Of a stretch of DNA of 64,000 bases, positions 37,430 to 49,642 are shown piece after piece (the stretch's first letter is position 1; every line of letters starts with the position of its first letter). The stretch is taken from assembly GCF_051622035.1 (NCBI RefSeq), contig NC_135359.1, positions 19,057,501 to 19,121,500 of the forward strand, written 5' to 3'. The position numbers and the translations under genes were made by a program. The stretch is from Arctopsyche grandis. Taxonomy: Eukaryota; Arthropoda; Insecta; Trichoptera; Hydropsychidae. The notes beneath the pieces are model-generated. The model was given only the letters and a program-made list of their open reading frames with translations, was not told the DNA's origin and did not search any database.

Positions 37430-37810
37430 AAGTACTAACAAATGACATTGACGTCAAAACACGTGTGACGTCGCCGATGACGCGCAAGCGCACGGAGCGT
37501 TTCCTTCGGCCAGAGCCGGCGTAACACTGACGCCAAAGCAGTTTGGAGTAACCGGCGAACCTACTCCATCTCACCACCCACTCCTCTGGCTTGGACTCCA
37601 AGTGTTGTTTTGTGGAGCTGAAGAAGTCCACAAGATCGAGACCGGAAACGGAACACTGTTACGACGTTGCATCATCGACCCGTAACTCATCAACATCGGC
37701 ATAATGATATTTTCTCCTGACGGCTTATACGGTTCTCGAAATGGAAAGGCCAAATGCATATATCCACGATCGGTGTGTAACACTTTCAATGTATTATGCA
37801 TACTGTGATG
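37430..37810 (-). promoter_or_regulatory. GC-rich island with clustered CRE-like sites, possible promoter or first exon
   Basis: Base composition rises sharply here. Within 36 bp lie the full CRE TGACGTCA (37449-37456), the E-box CACGTG (37460-37465), TGACGTCG (37466-37473) and TGACGCG (37478-37484). Upstream on the minus strand an open frame (37801-37571) begins MHNTLKVLHTDRGYMHLAFP, and an overlapping frame covers 37631-37428. A GTGAGA donor-like site follows GAGTGGGTG near 37575. This could be a promoter plus first exon of gene C or of an unrecognised transcript. I cannot assign the peptides to a family. Confidence 0.35.
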
Positions 37811-37877
37811 TAATCTTCAACACATCCAATACAAAAATCTCTGGTTCCTATGAAAACAAATGCTCCAGGAAATATTA

Positions 37878-38717
37878 CGTCCGAGCTAGAATGTATTCTA
37901 TTTTGATTTATCGAATTGTGTACATATGTATATGCACCCTTGCTCTTTAATCTTTCACAATGTAGGTCACTACCTGATCGTCTGAAGGTGTTTTTATTAA
38001 ACAGCACATCTAAATAACTGCAAATATGCCTCTAACAACAAGGTTTTTAATCCCAAATTCAAACTTTTGCATGTTTCAAGAGTTTGCACAAACTTTGACT
38101 ATTATTATTTTAAATACATAGCCCGGACTCAGACATTTTATTCAGTTCAGTGGTTTAATTATGCCAACCTAAGTTCTTATTCATAATATATCCTAATTTC
38201 CTTCGAGAAGATAAATTCGATTCACTAAATAGTAAAATCCATCCCATGATGGATTCCATCATTAAACAAAACCGTGTAACTATTTTATTTGAAAGCACTA
38301 CAACTGTTGCGTCCGAGCTAGAATATCTTCCATTTTGATTTATCAAATGGTGTACATATATGCACCCTTCATCTTTAATCTTTCACAATTTAGGTCACTA
38401 CTTGATCGTCTGAACAGGTGTTATTATTAAACAACACATCTAAATAACTCAAGGTTTTTAATCCCAAATTCAAACTTTTTGCATGTTTCAAGAGTTTGCA
38501 CAAACTTTGACTATTATTATCTTAAGTACATAGCCCAGACTCACACATTTTATTCAGTTCAGTGGTTTAATTATGCCGACCCGAGTTCTTATTCATAGTA
38601 TATCCTAATTTCCTTCGAGAAGATAAATTCAATTCACTAAATAGTAAAAATCCATACCATGGTGGATTCCATCATTAAACAGAACCGTGAAAGTATTTAT
38701 TTGAAAGCACTACAACT
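37878..38717. repeat. Tandem duplication, unit about 432 bp
   Basis: Unit 1 (37878-38309) and unit 2 (38310-38717) both start CGTCCGAGCTAGAAT and end GAAAGCACTACAACT. They share long identical blocks, for example CATGTTTCAAGAGTTTGCAC and TTCCTTCGAGAAGATAAATT. Unit 2 has small deletions, such as loss of the bases between TAACTG and CAAGG. No coding frame is conserved between the units. Confidence 0.9.
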
Positions 38718-40620
38718 ATCTATCAAAAGTGAAGACATCATAATAGTCTTGTTATCTGAAAAGTATGAATTGTTTTACTTCAATCAATAAACGCCCATGC
38801 AACTCACCATGGAGTGGAGGTTCATAAGAACAGATAAGAAAATGGTACCCCGAATCCACAATAACGATAATTTTGGCTAATTGGTACTGCCTTTAAAGCT
38901 TTATAATTTAATGAAGGTTGTGTATATATCACAAATGCAATCACGTGAGATTATCTACCTTTTGGCCACACCACCAAGGCCCGACTACAATAAGAAAACG
39001 TTGGAAATTATAGTGTTCGTTGAAATACAAATGATGGAAACCAAATGCATACAAACAATGACTACTCAGTTTTAATTTGCACTAGTTCTCACCGATTAAG
39101 AAATACATTGTGCATACATGGGTTTGAGCTTACGTCTTTGAATCGACCATAAGACAATTAAGATTGAATGTATCGAGGGCATTAGATTGAGGTACATACA
39201 TATTTTTTTTAGTTAAACAAAATAAATATACCACTCCAAAATGGTTAATAAAAGAGACCGTTCTAAAATTGAAATTCATTAAATTCACTCATCATGTTAT
39301 TTAAATGGAATTAGCATTTCGAAAACTAGTCACATTAATGTATATGTACATAGGTACATAGTTGAGATAAGTGCACTAAATTTTATTTTAAATTACCTAC
39401 ACGCCTTACACAATAGGCTACTTACCTGACTAGTTTATATGTATACAATTTGAAAAGTATTATTTGCAGTAGATTCGAAAATATAATATGTTTAAATTTT
39501 ACTTACATTCATAAGTGGGTGTTTAACACAATACCGTTGACTGCTTTATGATGCTCAAAGTAGATAATTACTATATTGACACAAAGAAAAAAAATTTTAA
39601 TACATGGATATTAATAAAAGTATGCTATCTGCGTTCGAATGAATTAAATCGTAATTAAATCATAAGAAAAACGAATGTAATGCTCGTACACTTAGCCCTG
39701 ATCAAACGGCGTGCTGTTCAATGTCGCGAAAAAAATGTACAGCGATAAAAAAGGCGATACATGTAATATGTATGTACTAAATACGAATGCTAATAGTCAG
39801 TAATCGATCGTTTCTAATATACGATGAATAAAATTGAAGTCATCAAATTTTACGTTGACCCCGTTTACGAACGCTAATTCTGTACACGCAATTCATGACG
39901 TTATCGTTGTGATATTCGTTGAAAGCTGTAATAAAGTATTACATTTATTTTCGTTCTCGATTAACGATTTTCAACTTACTTTCATTTGCTTATTTACATA
40001 AAATTGGCCTTATCTTGGCACTATCTGTGTTTTTATTCAGCGGAACGGTCTTCTGACCTCTGAACGCGCAATTACCATACTCTCGTCTATGTAATGATGT
40101 AACAATCCCCTTATTTCCCATCGATAATATTAATTGGTTTAATATCAATTTAAATTTAAAGATTTAATTATATCAAAATGCGAATGGGTTCAAAATCGTT
40201 ACATAACTAATCTCATGTTTCTTTTTTTATCTTTTCAATTTCAATAGTTTTATACATCTCATTCCTGATTTTTTGTCTAGCAATTTTGAATGTCAAGGCC
40301 AACTTCTATTTATATACATATCTATACAAATATTGAGAAATGATTAGCGAAATAAATTATTCACAAATTGGCAAAACGTCATGTAGATTTTGTTTTGAAA
40401 ATGTTTACCGATTTGAGACATGCATATGCATATGTATATGTTGTTCATTGTGAGTCACACTTATGTACATATGTATGTATGCATATGGAATGGCTTCATT
40501 AAAATTTATTTTGACACGATTATACAAAAGCTATCACTTTTTGATGATGCAATGCAATACGAATGACAAGACCACATTCAAATAAAATGCCGGTTAATAA
40601 GAAGCATCAAAAATAAATTT
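38718..40620. other. AT-rich intergenic DNA
   Basis: ATGTACATA simple repeats and short frames only. The patch 39830-40100 is a little less AT-rich but has no feature I can name. Confidence 0.4.
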
Positions 40621-40975
40621 GTCAACGGTATAGCTCAATGATTGCGTGTATTCTAACCACCGAGAGGTTACCGAGTTCAGCCCTGGGTTAACCTTTGAGT
40701 ATTTCTGTAGTGCTGCTGGCCAAACGGATATTTACTTGAATTGAAAGCTACTGGATATTTACTTGAACTCCAAGTCAATCGTGTCCTATCAGAGTTTGCC
40801 AATTTATCTGTTTTCATCGGCAAAAACCATCCTACCTACCATTTGTCAACACTATTTGAATATGATTTCAAATTTATAATCTATAAAATTATATATGAAC
40901 AAGCTCAATACTATGGGTGTCGCTCAGGGGCAACCCGTAATGGCATAATTCAAAAATATAATAAAAAAAAACTAC
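40621..40975 (+). mobile_element. tRNA-derived SINE, copy 1
   Basis: The head has a Pol III A box (TAGCTCAATGATTG at 40631) and a degenerate B box (GAGTTCAGCCC at 40673). The body reads GTGCTGCTGGCC, GGATATTTACTTGAA (tandemly doubled in this copy) and CCTATCAGAGTTTGCCAATT. The 3' part ends GGCAACCCGTAATGGC and a tail with an A8 run. The same head and body occur inverted at 58815-59036, and the 3' part recurs at 50695-50825, so this is a dispersed family. Confidence 0.75.
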
Positions 40976-42704
40976 GTACAACTACAACTTGTATGTTACA
41001 TCTTTGAACTAAAAATAAAACAAAACGAATCCGAACAGCATGAATATAATGAAATATGCATATACCATAAGAAAACAGTAACCAAAATCTAATGTTAGCT
41101 ACTATATTTTTTAAATATCAGAAGTTTTATTTAAATTGTACAACAAAAAAATACCACTACTTATTCACTTACATAAGTATTTCTATAATCAATTTACTTC
41201 AAATTATACAAATATGTATTTACATTGATTGTACATGGTATATTATACTAGGTATAAAGCCCGTTATAAACTTCCGTACATATAAAAGTAAAACAACGTT
41301 ATCACTCCTACTATGTAATGTACATATGTACGTATTATTATGATGAGTTTTTGGTCACATTATTTGTGACGCCATTTGCCTGTCAGTAATAACATTCATA
41401 ATTAACAATTTATATGATAAAATTAATACAATTCCAAACAAAAACATACATTCAATTCCGCCAACAGACCAGATGTCATAATTTTCACAGAGAAAAAACC
41501 ATCATCACTCGTCGGTCAAACAATCCATACAAAAATAACTTTCATCGAATTATAATGCCATTTGGATCAAAAAATAAATAGTGATTAGTGTATTTTTAAT
41601 TACAATGCCTAGAGATTACTGTATTTTTCTCGACTAGGCTACGTGACGGTCGTTAGTATGTATGTACATACATATAATGTTTTGCTTGGGTGAAATCAAA
41701 TCGTTATTTAACGTATTAAGCCCGAGGATTTAGAAAAAATGATCCCATTCACGTCTTATCATCTTATATAATGTTTTTTTATATATACAGGTACTTACTT
41801 GCATTATGACCGGTAAATGTTGGACGTGTGACTTGTATGTATGTATGTATGCACTTCCTAGTACGCTTCGAATGTGGATATATATATCTGTGTCTCTTTT
41901 CGACTTCAAATTAACGCTGTACGTTAAAAAGAGACGAAACACAGAGTTTGACAGGTGAAAGTGTGACGCAAGTGTTATCAAAATTAGCATCACACGTAAT
42001 TCGAATTGGTATAATTTTTCAAATTATTTTGAGCGCGTACAATTATTTGAAAGTGTAATAATGTAATTTGTAACAAATATACGATTATCCAAAACAAATA
42101 CAACTCATAACAGATTCGAATCATCTAAAGACATTCAATGATGTCTCAGGAATCTATTCTTCTAAAAATTTAATCAATTTAGAATTTAGCGTGCCTCTCT
42201 TTCTTTTATTGCTTCCATATAATCAACAATGATGAGTACATATATTTGTCCATTTATATATCTATACTTTCCTTCAAAGATGTCTTGTAATTTATGTCTA
42301 GTAATTTATCCATCCAAAAGATCTCCATCATCAACCATTTTTAATCATCATTATCTTTACAAAACTAAAAATTCCAAAAGTCGCTGCGATGCTAACTTTC
42401 ATACATTAGAAAATGTGGTGCTTTAATATAATGACTATTATAAAACAACCCACAATCATTTAAATCAAAACTTGTTAACTATTACTTGATATATGTATAT
42501 CAAAGGTTAAATAAGTTTAATCTCCACCTATCTGATTCCTTACTTTTACAAATTTTCTCTACATAAAGACAGTTCTGATGGCACAAACCAATCTTTTTAC
42601 TAGACAGATCTTGATAAGATCAGAATTTTCTGCCAAATTATTTTATGTGCATTAATTTCATAATCAGTGTTAAAATTGCAACCATGGATAATAAATAAAA
42701 ATCA
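40976..42704. other. AT-rich intergenic DNA
   Basis: Simple ATGTATGT repeats at 41655-41680 and 41835-41852. No gene or clear element is seen. Confidence 0.4.
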
Positions 42705-42985
42705 TTTACAGCCATTCTACATCTTCTACTGCATGGAGGCCTCTCCGTCACGCTTCCATTCACATCTATTTTGGGCAACTTTCATCCATCTCCTTCCACA
42801 CATTTTTCTAATTTCATCCACCCATCTCCCCTGTGGTATTCCTTGCACCCGTTTATATTCTCTCGGGTACCAATGGAGCACTTCTTTAGACCATCTATCG
42901 CCCGTTATTCTAGCTACGTGACCCTCCCATTGCCATTTCAATTCCTTCACAACAATTCCCTTTTTATGCTTCTCACCCAAACTTT
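42705..42985 (-). mobile_element. RTE-like LINE 3' fragment with an 84-codon open frame
   Basis: The minus strand reads LKWQWEGHVARITGDRWSKE, then VLHWYPREYKRVQGIPQGRW and VDEIRKMCGRRW without a stop. This is the C-terminal region of an RTE-type reverse transcriptase. It is the best-preserved piece of the family in the window but lacks all upstream domains. Confidence 0.8.
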
Positions 42986-44759
42986 GAGTATATTAAACTT
43001 ATATACACATATGTACATCTGTATTGAGTTCATATCCTCATAAAATATTTTAATTCACTTAATACTAGAATTACTATTCTGGCCACAGTGTCGTGTCGTA
43101 TTAGGGTAGCCTGTGAAGACACTGATATATGTGTATTAAAACTAATAAACAAATATATATGTATGTAGGTATATGTATATGTACAAGGAAAATATTTTTA
43201 CCTCCAAAATAATGAACGCATAAAAAAATGGTGAGGACTATTGTGGATAATAATATCAATCACCATCATTTTATATATTTGTTTTTATAGATCCTTCACT
43301 TATTGTTATTAGCTTCGTTTAATGCCAAAGTTTATATAAATATATTGAAATAGCTTACTTTTGAAAAATATTCATAGCTTAAAAACATAAAAGGAACTCA
43401 ATTGAAATAGGTTGATTTGAAATTTTAAACATACTTTTTGTTCATTTTGTATCCCCATATGATAAATGCACTGAAAGTGCAATTGAAGTGCGGTCTGCAA
43501 TTTGAATCTTCACTCTAAACACCACTTTATTTTTATTCGAAATTTCGGACACTACACATATTCAACAATAGAATACGATCCCCTCTCTTTGGACGTTTGT
43601 CATTATATTCATATACAAATTCGCACTCAAAAATCGAGTGCTCGAAACACCCATGTCCCTTTTGATTTTTGCGTAAAATTAGCGTAATCCGCACGCACGT
43701 CCATCTTTATAATTCCATTAGGTGGACTTTCTTCTATGTATTGCCGTTGGCAAAAAAATGGCTCAGTCGGCAATCAGCAAAGCATTCAAAAAGTGTTTCT
43801 TTTTTTGCATTTGCCAACTTGAAAAAATCTGCGTCCGAGCGATGAATACACTCGTGCGGATAATAGTACTGTATACAATGGATGTTGATTGAATATGAAA
43901 GTTGGTAATTGCGCGTATGTTGCAGTCCCAAAAGATGTATGAAAGGCATTGGTCATTCACTGTCTGATGATTAGACAATTGGTCTGAAAATTTTTTTGCA
44001 AGTGGGCACTCGAAATGATAACAATTGATACACAAATGGCACTGACTTTTGATATTTTTGCATATTATAATTACTCGCTGACAGATTTATGAGCATGGTA
44101 AATCTATAATAAGATTTTAGAAAATTGATTACATCAATAATAATCATTGACCGATACAAGAGACATCTTGTTTGACATCACTGTGGGTTTGCCGAATATG
44201 TGCATAGTTGCGATTTAAATTTTGTCATTTAATACATATGATATTTTATATACATATGTATATAAAATGATGTATTTTCTGGTAAACAATAAGATTGATA
44301 AGGTTACGTCATTTTATTTCCAATTAATATGAAATCGTTACCATTTGAACTCGTCATTGGAGCTCAAACACACTCGATATTAATCCTGGATTATTTGCAT
44401 TCATTTGAGGAAAAGTATTTGCGGCAAAAAATCTTCGTAATGATGTGATTATTGTGAAATGAAATTTCAGAATGATTCACTTTTGATGAATCATTTTATT
44501 TTAAATAAATATTTTGCTGGAATCCCAGAAATCAAAATTTCATTTCATACATATTTTTCTGTATACATATTGAATTATTTGTATATATGTAATTCTAATT
44601 TAAAAAATGCGCAAATAAGAAAAAATCGTTTTATTATTTTTTAAGAAATTTCATCTTTCAACTATTCAACCTTGGGATTGCGGAAATTTTACAATGATTA
44701 TGGGATGCAAATTTTGAATCACACATATGTACATATGTGTGTATATTAAAATTAAATCA
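42986..44759. other. AT-rich intergenic DNA
   Basis: A less AT-rich patch at about 43640-43960 has overlapping minus-strand frames but no recognisable domain. The rest has nothing identifiable. Confidence 0.35.
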
Positions 44760-44815
44760 GTTCCGTAGCATGAGGTAGATGACCCCGGGCACACCATAGG
44801 AGTGGGGGGGGGGGA
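44760..44815. mobile_element. G-tract fragment, possibly hAT-like
   Basis: GATGACCCCGGGCACACC is followed by a run of 12 G. It is isolated in AT-rich DNA and similar in style to other G-tract pieces in this window. Confidence 0.25.
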
Positions 44816-45187
44816 AACATGGTTAAAGATATTCCATACTATGTATGTAAGTATATAAAATAATATGCTTGGTTTTATTTTGAGTTTTATTTATGTTCTT
44901 TAAAATTTTCGAAAGCTTCATACATATGTATTTTCGAAAAAAAGTAGTAACCCTATACATATTTTAGTGAAATTTCGAACCAATGTTATATTCGATGATA
45001 GCTGCCATGAAAATTTATGCCAAAAGTATTTAAGAAAATTTTACTTAATGGTCGTATTCGAAACCCTATCTAAATACAAAGCTCAGCTCGGTTCAGCTCA
45101 GCAACGGCTCTAAATACAAAGTAAAAATAATAGTAATGATATTACTTTATTTAAAATTTTTAAATGCTTAGTTATTATATTCGTACT

Positions 45188-45840
45188 CAGGGTCACGCCT
45201 ACCATATGTACCAATGTGTGTAACGCACACAGGCGGCCGAAATATAACATTGGGCGAAAGAAATGAGAGTCGAAAAAATTATATTCCTTAAAAAATACGA
45301 AACAAGACATCGTACTTTTTAAAATGCATTTAGGTTGTCTCGCTGTATACTTGTGGATTGCTGTTGCAAGTTACAACTTGTAACATACCCGAAATATAAT
45401 TTGGGGAAATAAAGGGATAGCAGGTATAGATTCGGTCCGCATAGAGCTAGGTCATTTATGTTCTATTATCTTTGCGACTGCCAGATGTATTTCTTCAAGA
45501 AAGTTGAGTCATCGAAAGAACAATGTCCTGGATGTGGGATTGGGGGGTAAAAACGCTACATTTTCATGAATGAATTTGAAAACGTTCAGTCTTTCTTGTC
45601 GTCTGGTTCTGTTCAGAACTAAATGTTTTGGTTTTTCTGTCTGTTTTTCTGGTTAATTTTTGTTGTGATTAAAATTTTCAACATTATATGTATTTAACCC
45701 GATATTTATCACAAGGTAAGATTTTTTCACTACTCGCATCCACTTCATTTTTTTTTATTAATATGATTTACACAAATGCTGATAAAATTAAAGAGTGTCC
45801 GATTTATATTTGTACAGCCGTACTCTTAGGCGCGACCCTG
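45188..45840. mobile_element. Candidate non-autonomous DNA transposon, 653 bp
   Basis: The left end CAGGGTCACGCCTACC and the reverse complement of the right end, CAGGGTCGCGCCTAAG, agree at 13 of the first 14 positions. No transposase is encoded. The flanking 8 bases (TTCGTACT and TGATTGCA) do not match, so the two ends might belong to separate fragments. Confidence 0.4.
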
Positions 45841-46219
45841 TGATTGCAAAGATCCACACGATGTACACTATGTACATACATATATGTATGTACATATATA
45901 CAACAAAATCGAATTTTGATTAATCTATTTCTGAAAAAATATTTTCAGAGTGGAGGGCCCCAATTAAAGCAATTCTTAAATTTGAAAATTAATTGAACTT
46001 AAAATATTTGAAATGCAAACTTTCTTCTGAAATTATTCACGGTTATTTTATCATACATATTTGAGTTTCATACATCACTATGTCACGTACTACGTCACAC
46101 ATACCTAAATTCATTCTAAGAATACAAAAAAACATGATATTGTTAATAAAACACATACTGCACTTTCTCCGTTACAGCTGTACCTATGTACATATGTTTA
46201 AATGCCCTTTAGCCACAAA

Positions 46220-46720
46220 CCATGATCTCATTCGACTCGCTCGTTAATTTTGCGCAAACTCCGACAATGCAAACTAAGTTTACTCGCGTCTGTATGTTAA
46301 ATTGTCACAAATGACATATATTCCCCTACTAAATCCGATTTACCGTGCACTTTGCCAATTTGACGCGTGGCTGGCGTTCGCAGACTAAAAATTTCATTAT
46401 CCAACTCGAAGATGGTTGACGTTTCGCGACATCTAGATATCCCCTAGTCTTCACGCTCCGACACCCCCCTGACGGACAACCCGCTAAATTAATACGTCAT
46501 TCGTCATGGGGTGACTCCAATGGCAACCGATGGACTGCATGTATGGAATTAATAAAACGTTTTAATTCGAAAAACGAAACTACAGTTAAGAAAGTGTCGC
46601 ATTTTGTATTCGGAAGCGGTTCGACGAACGTTGATCGTAACTGGCTATGTGAGAACTGACGAAATTGTAATAAAATTGCATATGAATGACATGATAATTG
46701 AGAAAGTGTCAAACCAGTAT
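46220..46720. promoter_or_regulatory. Candidate non-coding regulatory block
   Basis: About 500 bp of balanced composition without simple repeats or long frames, unlike its neighbours. It contains CGTTAATTTTGCGC, TTTGACGCGTGG and AAATTAATACGTCATTCGTC. The inference rests on composition alone. Confidence 0.25.
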
Positions 46721-46977
46721 TGAAAAGAAAATATTAAATTAATCGGCAATTACAAATAAAATTCATTATATATGTACTTACTTGTAATATTGACAGCCGG
46801 TACTATGTTTGATTTTTGAAATTATGTATATTCAATATTGGACTCAATTTACTCCCAGCTTAATATGAATATGTAATACTTGTTTTGTGTATGAATCTTC
46901 TATAGACAACAAATAATATATTATATATTAAAATATTATAGCACAAGTATAAGATATTCGTTATGAAACTTGTATAA

Positions 46978-47075
46978 AAGGGGGGGGGGGGGGGAGAAGG
47001 GGCTACTAGCATAGGCCTCACAATTTTGGAGCCTTCACAATTTTGGGAGCCTCACAGTTTAAGGGGTCTTAAGCG
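46978..47075. repeat. G16 run followed by a GCCTCACAATTTTGG repeat
   Basis: AAAA and 16 G are followed by GAGAAGGGG, then three imperfect copies of GCCTCACAATTTTGGGA (about 17 bp). A related G tract at 47315-47375 is also followed by GGGCCTCGCATTTTA. This looks like a decayed repeat family. Confidence 0.6.
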
Positions 47076-47314
47076 ATTAAAAGGTATGGCAATGTTAAAC
47101 GTAAGCTTCCAGATGGCAGGTTCTTTAGATTATTCTGAAATAATATCTAATTTTGATGGCGCTGAATCACTTAAAGCTTTTGTTAAATAATTTTTGTAAG
47201 AAAATAAATATTAAATAAAAAATTAAAACTTTTTTACTCTTATTTTAGTAACATATTTTGTTAAAATTTTTGTTACATATTTTGTTTTTCCCCCATGGTT
47301 TTGATTTATAAAAG

Positions 47315-47375
47315 AGGGGGGGGGAGGGGGAGCGCTCAAAATTTCGGTTGCTTTGGGCCTCGCATTTTATCTGTG
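47315..47375. repeat. G-tract fragment of the same style as 46978
   Basis: GAGGGGGGGGGAGGGGG is followed by AGCGCTCAAAATTTCGG and GGGCCTCGCATTTTA. It lies immediately before the mariner element. Confidence 0.5.
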
Positions 47376-47393
47376 CACATATGTACATACATA

Positions 47394-47945
47394 TTAGGTA
47401 TTCCCGGAATTAATGTCGTTTTTGTAATATGCAATTTTGACTCGGTCTCTTTCGGTTCGTTGACAACTGAAGACGTGTTTTGTGTTTTTTTTTCTTCTTC
47501 TGGATTCGTTGCGTTCGTTTTGAACACAAAAATCTTTTGTACCCCATCCACAAAAAATGATAGAGACGTGTCCATCAGAAGCTCATTTAAGGAGCAGTGT
47601 GTTATCGTTGTTTCACGCGAAAAAAAGTGCCGTAAAGGCAACATTCATTTGCGAAATATCCGCCGATTTACTGGATGTAAGGAAGTGCCAACGTTGGTTT
47701 AAGAAATTTCATTCGGGCAATCTCAGCTTGGATGACGAGCCTCGAAGTGGACGGTGCGGTGCATTCAAGAGGATTAAGTATCTCTAAAGGCGGATATCGA
47801 AGCAAATCCAATTTTGACTCTTGATGAATTATCGCAAATCCAATGTTGACTCTTGATGATATATATCTTGATGAATTATAAATAATTAAAAAAATTAAGT
47901 TTGAATTTTATTATGAAAAACGACATTAATTCCGGAACGACCTAA
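47394..47945 (+). mobile_element. Internally deleted mariner element, 552 bp
   Basis: The left end TTAGGTATTCCCGGAATTAA and the reverse complement of the right end TTAGGTCGTTCCGGAATTAA are terminal inverted repeats continuing into TGTCGTTTTT, flanked by TA. Inside, broken frames encode part of the transposase DNA-binding region (VRKCQRWFKKFHSGNLSLDD, EPRSGR, then ADIEANPILTLDEL). This matches the helix-turn-helix part of a mariner transposase, perhaps of the mellifera group. The catalytic DDD half is missing, so the element is non-autonomous. Confidence 0.9.
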
Positions 47946-49570
47946 TATATTACTTATTTGAAAACAAAAGTTTGCAAATAAGTAATATAAACAATAAAAC
48001 AAACAATATATACAAATATAATATTTATATAAAAACGGAAGTGTGTATTCATATGTATTTTTTGCATGGACAATTATGGAGATTTCAAAAAAATAAATAT
48101 TATAACTATCAGAAGTTCATACGAATGCAAGAAATCACGTCGTGAATACTGACGTGAAAATACACATGCTCATTTGTACGCCGATGACCGGGCGAGCGTA
48201 CGAATAAGGAGGGGGGGGGGGTGGATTGAGAAGGCGATGTGAATTGACCGCACGTGCTGTAGCGACAATAGCCTTGGGCGTGATTCATATATCAATTATT
48301 TTCCAATACCATCCGTTGAAATATCAACGGGCACAACACCATATACATATATTCGTCGACGTATTTTTTGAAATTTCAACAATCCTTCAAAGCATCTCCG
48401 TTGGTCACATTCGGGTGCATTTTGACTTCGCGGTTCACTGATTTTTATAATCATACATTTGCACTGAAACTAACAGCTGGTTTCACACCACTCATAAATA
48501 CATATTCATATATTTTTCTCATATTTCAATCACAAGTGTACGTATAATAAAAACAGAAAAAAATGCTGGATAATGACATATTTCCTGACATTTGCTTAAT
48601 TTTGTGTTGTAAGCCCGCTGATAATTAATGAACACCACATTAGTAAATCGATGCATGGAATTTAATTACTTATATAATATTTTAAATTATTTTCAGTGAC
48701 GCATATAATGTACACATTGCGTAGAAAGTCTCATCAATAAATTTCAACGTTCCAACACTAGTTCGGCAGCCATTCGACTTCCAGTGAGAGTTTGTTTTCG
48801 ACTGACGTTAGTCGACATAATGTTAATTTTATGTCAAAACGATTAACGATTAGGATATTGATATTAAATGCATAATTGAAAATAGCCGCTTCCTAGCACT
48901 TATGTTACGCATAATTAAGTTCAGGGTTTGATCGCTCATTTTCCTCAAAAAAACAACATTATGACACTGCATAATTAAAACAGTGCAATAGTTGAGCTAA
49001 AAAGTCATCTTGTTCATTTAAAAAATTCGAATTAAATGACGATACAATTTTCAAGGACGGTCGTGTCATTTTGATAATCAATGATGTGATCATATTTCTC
49101 ATAAGATTCAAACAGATAAAAAAAAACAGATTCAATATTTTAATCTGTTTCTTCCTATACCAAGATTCAAACGAGTGTTCGAAAATCACATATTTAGACT
49201 TCATTCTTCGTACTTAGTAATAAATTTTATAGGACTGAATTGAATATAAGGGTGTTTTAATAGATTTTACCTCATTGATATGTTATCTTTTCTGTGAAAT
49301 GTGACTTAAACCAGTACCGGAAGATGTACACGCAATATATTGCGTACAAAATCAAATATTATTCGTTTGAATTATCATACGTTAATTTCATCAATTTACA
49401 TACGGAATGTATCAAATTAAATCATAAATAAAATTGCTATCAAAAGGGGAAATTGTATAACGCGAAATTAATTTCTACGACGCAGTTATACAAAATCGGC
49501 AAAATAACTGCAACGGCCCCGAGGAAAAATTAAAATACCAACCAACAAATTGAACGGTGCGAAAATAGAA
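47946..49570. other. AT-rich intergenic DNA
   Basis: A small hairpin follows the mariner (TTACTTATTTG and CAAATAAGTAA at 47950-47985). A G11 run lies near 48210 and the palindrome CCGTTGAAATATCAACGG at 48312-48329. No gene is seen. Confidence 0.4.
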
Positions 49571-49642
49571 AGGTCCCACCGAGATTTGAACTCGGATCGC
49601 TGGATTCAGAGTCCAGAGTGCTAACCATTACACCATGGGACC
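49571..49642 (-). tRNA. tRNA-Gln (CTG)
   Basis: This is identical to the tRNA at 7703-7774 except for one base, giving anticodon loop CTCTGAA and anticodon CTG. Acceptor, D, anticodon and T stems all pair. A TTTT terminator follows on the minus strand. It is the cytosolic decoder of CAG codons. Confidence 0.97.

Noticed and set aside
42726-42980. 84-codon minus frame as a host gene
   Set aside because: The sequence is the C-terminal end of a LINE reverse transcriptase present many times in the window.
47295-47702. 135-codon open frame as a host gene
   Set aside because: It runs through a G tract and the mariner left end; the transposase similarity is in another frame.
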